In this document: piece by piece, positions 53,967-62,445 of the stretch
Layout of the letters: every line of letters begins with the position of its first letter
How positions within the stretch are numbered: position 1 is the stretch's first letter
Source: Cupriavidus necator
GTDB taxonomy: Bacteria > Pseudomonadota > Gammaproteobacteria > Burkholderiales > Burkholderiaceae
DNA length: 64,000 bases
Reading direction: 5' to 3'
Assembly (NCBI GenBank): GCA_022041995.1
Contig: CP074381.1
Coordinates: forward strand, 2,604,001-2,668,000
Notes under the pieces: model-generated
Database searches by the model: none
What the model saw: only the letters and a program-made list of their open reading frames with translations
Told to the model about the DNA's origin: nothing
Position numbers and translations under genes: made by a program

Positions 53967-55414
53967 TCAGTGGGCAGCGGCAGGGATGCTGGCCGGGATC
54001 GGCGCATCCACGGCGGGCTTGCCGACGATGGTCTTGAGCACGTTGTAGGCCATCAGCAGCATGCCGGACAGGAAGCACAGGCCACCCAGCAAGCGAATCA
54101 GGTAGAACGGGTACTTGGCCTTGACCGCTTCGACGAAGGCATAGGTCAGCGTGCCGTCAGGCTGCGTGGCGCGCCACATCAGGCCTTCCATCACCCCGGC
54201 GATCCACATCGAGGCGATATACAGCACCACGCCGATGGTCGCGATCCAGAAGTGCCACTCGATCAGGCGGACGCTGTACATCTGCTTCTCGCCGAACAGA
54301 CGCGGGATCAGGTAGTAGAGCGAGCCGATCGAGATCATCGCGACCCAGCCCAGCGCGCCCGAGTGCACATGCCCGATGGTCCAGTCCGTGTAGTGCGAGA
54401 GCGCGTTGACGGTCTTGATCGACATCATCGAGCCTTCGAACGTGGCCATGCCGTAGAACGACAGCGCCACCACCAGGAACTTCAGGATCGGGTCGGTGCG
54501 CAGCTTGTGCCAGGCCCCGACAGGGTCATGATGCCGTTGATCATGCCGCCCCACGAGGGCGCCAGCAGGATCAGCGAGAACACCATGCCCAGCGACTGCG
54601 CCCAGTCCGGCAGCGCGGTGTACTGCAGATGGTGCGGGCCGGCCCACATGTAGGTGAAGTTCAGCGCCCAGAAGTGGACGATGGACAGGCGGTAGGAGTA
54701 GATCGGGCGCTCGGCCTGCTTGGGAATGAAGTAGTACATCATCCCCAGGAAGCTGGTGGTCAGGAAGAAGCCTACGGCGTTATGGCCATACCACCACTGG
54801 ATCATTGCGTCCTGCACGCCGGCATAGGCCGAGTAGGACTTCCACAACGACACCGGCATCTCGATGTTGTTGACGATATGCAGCAGCGCGATGGTCAGGA
54901 TGTAGGCGCCGAAGAACCAGTTTGCGACGTAGATATGCCGGGTCTTGCGCTTGACAATGGTGCCGAAAAACACGACCGCGTAGGCCACCCAGACCGCGGT
55001 GATCAGCAGGTCGATCGGCCATTCCAGTTCAGCGTACTCCTTTGAGCTGGTGATCCCCAGCGGCAGCGTGATGGCGGCGGCGACGATGACCAGTTGCCAG
55101 CCCCAGAACGTGAACGCGGCCAGCGGGCCGCAGAACAGGCGGGCCTGGCAGGTGCGCTGGACCACGTAGTACGAGGTCGCGAACAGCGCGCTGCCGCCGA
55201 AGGCAAAGATCACCGCATTGGTATGCAGCGGTCGCAGCCGGCCAAACGACAGCCAGGGTGTGTTGAAGTTGAGTTCGGGCCAGATCAGCTGTGCTGCCAG
55301 CAGCACGCCGACGGCCATGCCGACGATCCCCCATACTACCGTCATGACAGCGAACTGTCTTACGACGCCGTAATTGAAGGTGTCGACGCGTGAAGACGCG
55401 GCAGTGACATCCAT
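53967..55414 (-). CDS. ccoN: cbb3 oxidase catalytic subunit CcoN (frame broken at 54515-54518)
   Basis: Subunit I of the high-affinity cbb3 oxidase, a 12-helix heme b/heme b3-CuB protein. The N-terminal part keeps the low-spin heme and CuB histidines ([34 protein letters not shown]). The C-terminal part has [18 protein letters not shown]. The frame is lost after GIMTLSG, where the conserved sequence is [13 protein letters not shown]. One extra C in the CCCC run 54515-54518 repairs it and gives 482 residues. A perfect FNR box lies upstream. Confidence 0.94.
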
Positions 55415-55488
55415 TCAGACCCCCAAAGCTTAGAGAAGAGAAAAACCTACTGACAGTGTGACTTTAGAAAAACCATGCTGCGCGTGCG

Positions 55489-55502
55489 TTGATCTTTATC
55501 AA
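55489..55502 (-). promoter_or_regulatory. FNR box upstream of ccoN
   Basis: TTGAT-CTTT-ATCAA, a perfect FNR consensus. Its centre is about 81 bases before the ccoN ATG. A TCTAAA hexamer at 55468-55463 is correctly placed for a class II promoter with the box near -41.5. Confidence 0.85.
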
Positions 55503-55568
55503 GTCGCTCAGAGCATGCATGGAACCTGCGTGCGGGGCCCCGGTCGGAGGGCACATCGCCCGGCGGGT

Positions 55569-55715
55569 TCAGGGCTTGTCGTTGTCCAGCAGGATCGATT
55601 CGGCGGGCCGGTCCAGGTCGTCGTACTGCCCGGCATGGAGGGCCCACCACAGCGCGCCCGCGATGACCACGACCAGCACCAGGCTCATCGGCACCAGCAG
55701 GAAAAGCGTTTCCAT
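55569..55715 (-). CDS. ccoS: cbb3 oxidase maturation protein CcoS
   Basis: A 48-residue membrane protein: METLFLLVPMSLVLVVVIAG is the helix, followed by WALHAGQYDDLDRPAESILL, the typical CcoS tail. CcoS is needed for cofactor insertion in cbb3 oxidases. Its start is three bases after the ccoI stop. Confidence 0.93.
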   Translation of the reverse strand: METLFLLVPMSLVLVVVIAGALWWALHAGQYDDLDRPAESILLDNDKP

Positions 55716-55718
55716 CAG

Positions 55719-58289
55719 TCAGACTCCCTTGCGCCGCGGCTTGCCGGCGCGCAGCAGGCGCCAGGCATTGGCCACTACCAGCAACGACGACAACGACATG
55801 CCGATGCCGGCCATCCAGGCCGTGACCAGCCCCGTCGCTGCGAGCGGGATGGCAACCACGTTGTAGAAGAAGGCCCAGCCGAGGTTCTGGCGCACCACCC
55901 GGCGCGTCTGGCGCGACACCGCCAGCGCGGTGGCGATCTCGGCCACGCCGCCGTGCGTCAGCACCGCGTCCGCGCCGGCCTGGGCCAGCGGCGCGCCGCT
56001 GCCGATGGCGATCGACACCTGGGCCTGCGCCAGCACCGGCGCATCGTTGATGCCATCGCCCACGGCCAGCACCACCGCCCCGCCCTGCTGCAGCCGCGCG
56101 ACGTAGTCGCGCTTGCCTTCCGGGGTGACCGCGCCGGCCACGCAATCGATGCCGAAGTGCGATGCCCACCAGTGGACCGCATCGGCGTGATCGCCCGACA
56201 CCAGGTGGCAGCGCACGCCCAGTTCGCTCAGCCGCGCGAGCAGCTGCGGCGTCTGCGTTCGCTCGGCATCGGCCAGGACGAAGCGCGCCAGCGTGCCCGC
56301 TGGCGCGCCCAGCCACACCACGGTGGCGCCAGGATGGTCTGCGTCGCTGCGCCCGGGGTCCGGCGCGTGACCGTTGTCGGGCCTCAGCGCTGCGACAAAG
56401 TCGGCGCGGCCAAGCCGCAGGCGTCGGCCATCGACGATCGCCTCCAGGCCCTGGCCCGGGACGTTGCGCATGTCGGACACCTGGAGCGGCATGCCGGCGT
56501 TGCCCTGCGCCGCGGCCACCAGGGCGCGCGCGATCGGATGTTCGCCACCGCGCTCCATCGCGGCGGCCAGTGCCAGACATTGCACCCGATCGGCGTCAGC
56601 CAGCGGCTCGACCGCGGCCACGGCAAAGCGGCCTTCGGTCAGCGTGCCGGTCTTGTCGAGCACCACGTCGGTGACACGCGCCAGCGTCTCCAGCGCGTGG
56701 CCGCGTGTCAGCAGCACGCCGCGGCGCGACAGCGCCGCACCAGCCGCGGCCAGTGCGGCCGGCGTGGCGAGCGACAAGGCGCACGGGCAACTGACCACCA
56801 GCACCGCAATCGTCACCAGCAAGGCGCGCGACGGATCGATCCAGAGGCCCCAGACCAGCCCGGTCAGCGCCGCCAGCACCAGCAGCGTCGCCACGAACCA
56901 GCCCGCGACGCGATCGGCCAGCGTGGCCAGGCGCGGCTTTTCAGCCAGCGCGCGGTCCAGCACGGCGACGATCTCGGCCAGACGGGTGCCGGCGCCGACG
57001 CGCGTGATCCGCAGCTCAAGCGGGCTTGCCGTATTGAAGCTGCCGGCCAGCACGGTCTCGCCGGCGGCGCGGCGCACCGGGCGGCTCTCGCCGGTCAGCA
57101 TGGATTCATCCAGTTCGCTGGCGCCCGCCACCACGGCGCCATCGGCGGGGACGATCTCGCCGGCCTTGACGCGGATGAGATCGCCCGCACGCAGGCGCGC
57201 GACCGGGACACGCTCGCCGGCGGCACCGGTGGCGGCCAGCCGTTCGCAGGTGGCCGGCAGCTGGCGCGCGAGCATCTCTGCGCCGCTGCGCGAAGCCTGG
57301 CGCACACGCAGTTCCAGGTAGCGTGCCAGCAGCAGGAAGGCGACGAACATCGTCACCGAATCGAAATACACCTCGCCCACGGCGCGCACCGTGGCCAGCG
57401 CGCTGGCGGCAAAGCCGGCGCCGATGCCGATCGCCACCGGCACGTCCATGCCCATATGGCGATGGCGCAGGCTGCGCCAGGCACCGGCAAAGATCGGCGA
57501 GGCGGCATAGAACACGACCGGCAGCGTCAGGGCAAAGCTGGCCCAGCGCATCAGCTGGAGCTGGCCAGGGTCGATGGTGGCCTCATGGGTGTAGATCGGC
57601 CACGCGTACATCATGACCTGCATCATGCCGAGCATGGCCACCGCCATGCGCATCAACAGCCCGCGGCGCGCGCGGCGGTCCTGCTGGTCAGTGCGCGAGA
57701 CTTCGAACGGCCAGGCCATGTAGCCGATCCCGGCCAGCGCGGCCAGCAGCCCCGCCACGGTCTGGGCGCCATCGCGCCAGCGCACCACCACGCGCCGCGT
57801 GGCGACATTGGCGACCGCGGACTCCACGCCCGGCTGGCGGCTCAGGTGCTGTTCGATCAGCCACGCGCAGGCGGCGCAGCGGATGTTCTCGGGCGCCAGC
57901 GTGATCTCGGCGCGGCCGCCGTCAAGCGGGCGGACAAACTGGGAGCGCAGCTCAGGGGTGTCGTAGGCGGCCCAGATCGGCTCGGCCTCGCGCCGGGCAT
58001 CGTCGTCGATGGGGCGGGCGAAGCGGGCTTCATCCCCGTACAGGTGGGCAAAGCCCGCCGCATGGAGGGTCTGCGCCAGTGCCTGGCAACCGCCGCAGCA
58101 GAACACCCGGCGGCTGCCGTCCAGCTCGGCGGCAAGCGGTTCGGTGTCCATGACGGGCAGGCCGCAATGGAAGCAGGCCAGCCGCGCACCGGCACCGGAC
58201 GCAGCCGGGCCCACGGCGTCACGGAGCGCGGCCGGCGGGTACGGTGCCAGCAAGCTGGCTGAAGGACTGGTGACTGGGGGCGACGACAT
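55719..58289 (-). CDS. ccoI: Copper-translocating P-type ATPase CcoI (CopA2/FixI)
   Basis: An 856-residue P1B-type ATPase that exports copper to the periplasm for the cbb3 CuB site. The N-terminus has a Cys-rich module (ACFHCGLPV, FCCGGCQALAQTL), then a heavy-metal-associated domain with CAAC. The transport site is SCPCALSLATP, with phosphorylation at DKTGTLTEG and the hinge GDGINDAPVLA. The extra Cys module marks the FixI/CopA2 subgroup over detoxifying CopA. An FNR-like site lies just upstream. Confidence 0.94.
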   Translation of the reverse strand: MSSPPVTSPSASLLAPYPPAALRDAVGPAASGAGARLACFHCGLPVMDTEPLAAELDGSRRVFCCGGCQALAQTLHAAGFAHLYGDEARFARPIDDDARREAEPIWAAYDTPELRSQFVRPLDGGRAEITLAPENIRCAACAWLIEQHLSRQPGVESAVANVATRRVVVRWRDGAQTVAGLLAALAGIGYMAWPFEVSRTDQQDRRARRGLLMRMAVAMLGMMQVMMYAWPIYTHEATIDPGQLQLMRWASFALTLPVVFYAASPIFAGAWRSLRHRHMGMDVPVAIGIGAGFAASALATVRAVGEVYFDSVTMFVAFLLLARYLELRVRQASRSGAEMLARQLPATCERLAATGAAGERVPVARLRAGDLIRVKAGEIVPADGAVVAGASELDESMLTGESRPVRRAAGETVLAGSFNTASPLELRITRVGAGTRLAEIVAVLDRALAEKPRLATLADRVAGWFVATLLVLAALTGLVWGLWIDPSRALLVTIAVLVVSCPCALSLATPAALAAAGAALSRRGVLLTRGHALETLARVTDVVLDKTGTLTEGRFAVAAVEPLADADRVQCLALAAAMERGGEHPIARALVAAAQGNAGMPLQVSDMRNVPGQGLEAIVDGRRLRLGRADFVAALRPDNGHAPDPGRSDADHPGATVVWLGAPAGTLARFVLADAERTQTPQLLARLSELGVRCHLVSGDHADAVHWWASHFGIDCVAGAVTPEGKRDYVARLQQGGAVVLAVGDGINDAPVLAQAQVSIAIGSGAPLAQAGADAVLTHGGVAEIATALAVSRQTRRVVRQNLGWAFFYNVVAIPLAATGLVTAWMAGIGMSLSSLLVVANAWRLLRAGKPRRKGV

Positions 58290-58340
58290 GGGGACCTTTT
58301 TCTACCCGATGGAGGGTATATGCGGCTCCCCGAATCGACC

Positions 58341-58354
58341 TTGATATAGGTCAA
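58341..58354 (-). promoter_or_regulatory. FNR-like box upstream of ccoI
   Basis: TTGAT-ATAG-GTCAA, one mismatch from consensus, centred about 58 bases before the ccoI ATG. Confidence 0.65.
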
Positions 58355-58394
58355 TGCGGCCCGGCTATCGTCGCGCCGGGCCGGAAAACAACGC

Positions 58395-59492
58395 TCAGGT
58401 GAGCGTGGTATCCATGGTGCGGCGCTCGGATTCCAGGTATTCGCGCGATTGCATCTCGATGATGCGCGATACGGTCCGATGGAACTCGTTGGCCATCTGG
58501 CCTTCGGTGTAGAGCTCGTCCGCGGGCACTTCCGCCGACATCAGCAGCTTGACCTTGTGGTCGTAGAAGACATCGATCAGCCAGGTGAAGCGGCGTGCCT
58601 CGGACGACATGCGCGGCGTCATGCGCGGCACGTCGGACAGGATCACGGTATGGAACTGGGACGCCAGTTCCAGGTAGTCGTTCTGCGAGCGCGGGCCGCC
58701 GCAGAGCGTGGCAAAGTCGAACCACACCACGCCGTTGGCCTTGCGCAGCGCACGCAGCTCGCGGTGCTCAATATGCAGCAGCGGCGACTCGTCGGCCACA
58801 CCGGCGATCGAGGTGAAGGCGTCGCGCAGCGCGGAACTCGCCTTGGCGCCGAGGGGCGTGTGGTACGCCTGCACCTGCTCCAGCGCGCGCTTGCGATAGT
58901 CGATGCCCGCGTCGACGTTGAGCACGTCGAGCTTCTGCTGCAGCAGCGCGATAGCCGGCAGCACGCGGTCGCGGTGCAGGCCATCCGGATACAGCAGGTC
59001 CGGGCGGTAGTTGGAAGTCATCACGAACTGCACGCCGTTCTCGAACATCTGCTGCAGCAGGCGATGCAGGATCATCGCGTCGGCGACGTCGCTGACGTGG
59101 AATTCATCGAAACAGATCAGCCGGAAGCGGCGCGCGATACGCTTGGCCAGCTCATCCAGCGGATCGGGACGGCCGCGCAGCTCTTCGAGCTGGCGATGGA
59201 CCTCGCGCATGAACTCGTGGAAATGCAGCCGCGTCTTGCGCACCACCGGCACGCAGGTATAGAAGCTGTCCATCAGGAAGGACTTGCCGCGCCCCACCCC
59301 ACCCCACAAGTAGACGCCCTTGGGCACGTCGGGACGGACCAGCAGCTTCTTCAGGGCATTGTTGCGGCGGCTCTTGTAGGCCACCCATTCGTCGTAGCAC
59401 TGCTGCAGCCGGGCCACGGCGCGCAGCTGCGCCTCGTCAGACTGGTAGCCGCGCTCCTTCAGTTCCTTCTCGTAGTACTCAGTGACGTTCAT
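58395..59492 (-). CDS. zapE: Cell division protein ZapE (AFG1-like ATPase)
   Basis: A 365-residue ATPase of the ZapE/AFG1 family, which modulates FtsZ rings under oxygen limitation or stress in E. coli. Walker A is WGGVGRGKSFLMD near 64-76, followed by RLHFHEFMREVHR, Walker B LICFDEFHVSD and the conserved TSNYRPDLLYPDGLHR. It follows the odh genes on the same strand after a terminator and precedes the cco cluster. Confidence 0.94.
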   Translation of the reverse strand: MNVTEYYEKELKERGYQSDEAQLRAVARLQQCYDEWVAYKSRRNNALKKLLVRPDVPKGVYLWGGVGRGKSFLMDSFYTCVPVVRKTRLHFHEFMREVHRQLEELRGRPDPLDELAKRIARRFRLICFDEFHVSDVADAMILHRLLQQMFENGVQFVMTSNYRPDLLYPDGLHRDRVLPAIALLQQKLDVLNVDAGIDYRKRALEQVQAYHTPLGAKASSALRDAFTSIAGVADESPLLHIEHRELRALRKANGVVWFDFATLCGGPRSQNDYLELASQFHTVILSDVPRMTPRMSSEARRFTWLIDVFYDHKVKLLMSAEVPADELYTEGQMANEFHRTVSRIIEMQSREYLESERRTMDTTLT

Positions 59493-59524
59493 GCTGGCTG
59501 GGTCGTGCGGCCGGGCCGCAAGTG

Positions 59525-59554
59525 AAAACGGCGCGCCACTGGTGCGGCGCGCCG
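59525..59554 (-). terminator. Terminator after lpdA
   Basis: Read leftward, CGGCGCGCC pairs with GGCGCGCCG (59554-59546 with 59537-59529), followed by four T. It closes the 2-oxoglutarate dehydrogenase operon. Confidence 0.65.
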
Positions 59555-59581
59555 GTACTCAGGCTATGTGAGCCATCGGGC

Positions 59582-61006
59582 TTACATATTGAGCTGACGC
59601 TTGTCGACGGCCAGCGCGGCTTCGCGCATGACTTCCGACATCGACGGGTGCGGATGGCAGACGCGGCCGATATCCTCGCTGGCGGCCTTGAACTCCATCG
59701 CCACCACGGCTTCGGCGATCAGGTCAGAGGCATTGGCGGCAACGATGTGCACGCCCAGGATCTCGTCGGTCTTGGCGTCGGCCAGCATCTTGACGAAGCC
59801 GTCGGCATGGCCCATGCCCAGCGCACGGCCGTTGGCCATGAACGGGAACTGGCCGGCCTTGTACTCGCGGCCTTCGGCCTTGAGCTGGGCTTCAGTCTTG
59901 CCTACCCATGCGATTTCCGGGAAGGTGTAGATCACCCACGGAACGCAGTTGTAGTCGATGTGCGGCTTCTGGCCGGCGATGCGCTCGGCCACGGCCACGC
60001 CTTCGTCCTCGGCCTTGTGCGCCAGCATCGGGCCGCGCACCACGTCGCCGATGGCCCACAGGCCCGGCACCTTGGTGGCGCAGTGGTCGTCCACCTCGAT
60101 GAAGCCGCGCTGGTCCGCGGCCAGGCCGACGGCATCCAGGCCCAGGTTGTCGGTGTTGGGCACGCGGCCGACCGACACGATCAGGCGATCGACTTCCAGG
60201 GTCTGGGCTGCGCCGTCCTTGTCGGTGTACTTGACGGTCACGCCCTTCTTGCCGGTCGTCACTTCGTCAACCTTCACGCCGAGGCTGAACTTCAGGCCCT
60301 GCTTGGTCAGCTGCTTCTGCGCTTCCTTGGCCACGCCTTCGTCACAGGCGCCCAGGAACGCCGGCAGCGCTTCCAGCACGGTCACGTCGGCACCCAGGCG
60401 GCGCCACACCGAGCCCAGCTCCAGGCCGATCACGCCGGCGCCGATCACGCCCAGCTTCTTCGGCACGGTCGGGAACTTGAGCGCGCCCTCGTTATCGCTG
60501 ACGAGGTCGTTGTCCACGGCGATGCCCGGCAGGTGGCGAGCCTTCGAACCGGTGGCGATGATGACCTGCTTGGCGGTCACCACTTCACCGGCGATGTCGA
60601 CCTGGAAGCCGTCGGCGGTCTTGCCGACGAACTTGCCGTAGCCCTTGAGCAGCGTCACCTTGTTCTTGCGGAACAGGAACTCGATGCCCTTGGTCATCTT
60701 GCCGACGATGTCGTCCTTGCGCTTGAGCATCTTGGCCACGTCGACCTTGACGTCGCCCACGGTGATGCCGTGGTCGCCGAGGTGGTGCTGGACGTTCTCG
60801 AACTCTTCCGAGGAAGCCAGCAGCGCCTTGGAGGGGATGCAGCCCACGTTCAGGCAGGTGCCGCCCAGGCGGGCTTCGCCCTTGGGATCGTCATACGGAT
60901 TGCCTTCGCAGCAGGCCACGTTCAGGCCCAGCTGGCCGGCGCGGATGGCGGCGATATAGCCGCCGGGGCCGGCGCCGATCACCAGCACGTCGAATTGTTT
61001 GCTCAT
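59582..61006 (-). CDS. lpdA: Dihydrolipoyl dehydrogenase (E3)
   Basis: A 474-residue flavoprotein that reoxidises dihydrolipoamide with NAD. FAD motif [19 protein letters not shown] is at the N-terminus, the redox disulfide is in [16 protein letters not shown], the NAD motif is [13 protein letters not shown], and the C-terminal interface has the catalytic HPHPSMSE. It is the last gene of the E1-odhB-lpdA operon, so it serves 2-oxoglutarate dehydrogenase. Confidence 0.96.
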   Translation of the reverse strand: MSKQFDVLVIGAGPGGYIAAIRAGQLGLNVACCEGNPYDDPKGEARLGGTCLNVGCIPSKALLASSEEFENVQHHLGDHGITVGDVKVDVAKMLKRKDDIVGKMTKGIEFLFRKNKVTLLKGYGKFVGKTADGFQVDIAGEVVTAKQVIIATGSKARHLPGIAVDNDLVSDNEGALKFPTVPKKLGVIGAGVIGLELGSVWRRLGADVTVLEALPAFLGACDEGVAKEAQKQLTKQGLKFSLGVKVDEVTTGKKGVTVKYTDKDGAAQTLEVDRLIVSVGRVPNTDNLGLDAVGLAADQRGFIEVDDHCATKVPGLWAIGDVVRGPMLAHKAEDEGVAVAERIAGQKPHIDYNCVPWVIYTFPEIAWVGKTEAQLKAEGREYKAGQFPFMANGRALGMGHADGFVKMLADAKTDEILGVHIVAANASDLIAEAVVAMEFKAASEDIGRVCHPHPSMSEVMREAALAVDKRQLNM

Positions 61007-61108
61007 GGGAATTCCTTATTGGGCGCCGGCGGCAGCTCGTGCCGGCGCGCCGTCATCACGGGGAGTGCGCTCCCGCGCACGGCAGCGCGTGCGCGGGGGG
61101 ACCGTTTA

Positions 61109-62356
61109 TTACAGGTCCAGCAGCAGGCGGGCCGGATCTTCCAGCGCGTCCTTCATGGCGACCAGGCCCAGCACGGCTTCACGGCCGTCGATGATGCGGT
61201 GGTCGTAGGACATCGCCAGGTAGTTCATCGGGCGGATCACGATCTGGCCGTCTTCCACCACCGGGCGGTCCTTGGTGGCGTGCACGCCCAGGATGGCCGA
61301 TTGCGGCGGGTTGATGATCGGGGTCGACAGCATCGAGCCGAACACGCCGCCGTTGGAGATCGAGAACGTACCGCCGCTCAGTTCTTCCAGCGACAGCTTG
61401 CCGTCACGGGCCTTGACGCCGAACTCGGCAATCTTCTTCTCGATGTCGGCCAGGCTCATCTGGTCGGCGTTGCGCAGGATCGGCACCACCAGGCCGCGCG
61501 GCGAGCCCACGGCGATGCCGATGTCGAAGTAGCCGTGGTAGACGATGTCGTTGCCGTCGATCGAAGCATTGATCAGCGGGAACTTCTTCAGCGCGTGCAC
61601 CGCGGCCTTGACGAAGAACGACATGAAGCCCAGCTTCACGCCGTGTTCCTTCTCGAAGCGGTCCTTGTACTTGTTGCGCAGGTCCATCACCGGCTTCATG
61701 TTCACTTCATTGAAGGTGGTGAGGATGGCGTTGGTCGATTGCGATTGCAGCAGGCGCTCGGCGATACGGGCGCGCAGGCGGCTCATCGGCACGCGCTCTT
61801 CCGGACGGTCGCCCAGCGCGGCGAAGTCGACCGGAGCGGAAACCTGCTGCAGCGCCGGCTTGGCCGCGGCCGGGGCCGGGGCAGCCTTGGCGACCGGAGC
61901 AGCGGCGGCGGCAATCGCGTCGCCCTTGGTGATGCGGCCGTCCTTGCCGGTGCCGGCAACCTGGCCAGCCGACAGGCCGGCTTCGGCCATCAGCTTGGCA
62001 GCCGACGGCATCGCCACGGCGCCAGCGGCGGCCGGAGCAGCTGCGGCGGCCGGTGCCGGAGCAGCGGCGGCGGGAGCCGGTGCGGCAGCGGCCGGTGCGG
62101 CGGCGCCAGCGGTGGCTTCGGTGTCGATCTTGGCGATGATTTCATCGGCCACGACGGTGTCACCATCGTTCTTGACGATGATCGACAGCACGCCAGCCGA
62201 CGGGGCCGGCACTTCCAGCACGACCTTGTCGGTTTCGATCTCGATCAGGATTTCGTCCTGGGCAACAGCCTCACCCGGCTTCTTCTTCCAGTTGAGCATG
62301 GTCGCTTCGGCGACCGATTCGGAGAGTTGCGGAACCTTGACGTCAACGATAGCCAT
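61109..62356 (-). CDS. odhB: Dihydrolipoyllysine succinyltransferase (E2 of 2-oxoglutarate dehydrogenase)
   Basis: A 415-residue E2. The lipoyl domain has the modified Lys in [17 protein letters not shown], followed by a long Ala/Pro linker, the peripheral-subunit-binding domain ([20 protein letters not shown]) and the catalytic domain ending with [12 protein letters not shown]. The [11 protein letters not shown] lipoyl site and single lipoyl domain indicate the succinyl type (SucB) rather than pyruvate dehydrogenase E2. It lies 89 bases after the E1 gene. Confidence 0.95.
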   Translation of the reverse strand: MAIVDVKVPQLSESVAEATMLNWKKKPGEAVAQDEILIEIETDKVVLEVPAPSAGVLSIIVKNDGDTVVADEIIAKIDTEATAGAAAPAAAAPAPAAAAPAPAAAAAPAAAGAVAMPSAAKLMAEAGLSAGQVAGTGKDGRITKGDAIAAAAAPVAKAAPAPAAAKPALQQVSAPVDFAALGDRPEERVPMSRLRARIAERLLQSQSTNAILTTFNEVNMKPVMDLRNKYKDRFEKEHGVKLGFMSFFVKAAVHALKKFPLINASIDGNDIVYHGYFDIGIAVGSPRGLVVPILRNADQMSLADIEKKIAEFGVKARDGKLSLEELSGGTFSISNGGVFGSMLSTPIINPPQSAILGVHATKDRPVVEDGQIVIRPMNYLAMSYDHRIIDGREAVLGLVAMKDALEDPARLLLDL

Positions 62357-62445
62357 GGTTGTGAATTCCTCGTGTTATGCGTGTTGTCTTTATGCTGGCT
62401 ATGCCACGGCGGCCATCTGCGCGCGCCGCCGCGGCTGCCGCTTGA

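Noticed and set aside
55458..58262. An open frame of 934 codons on the + strand.
   Set aside because: Antisense to ccoI and ccoS, which have full family signatures on the other strand.
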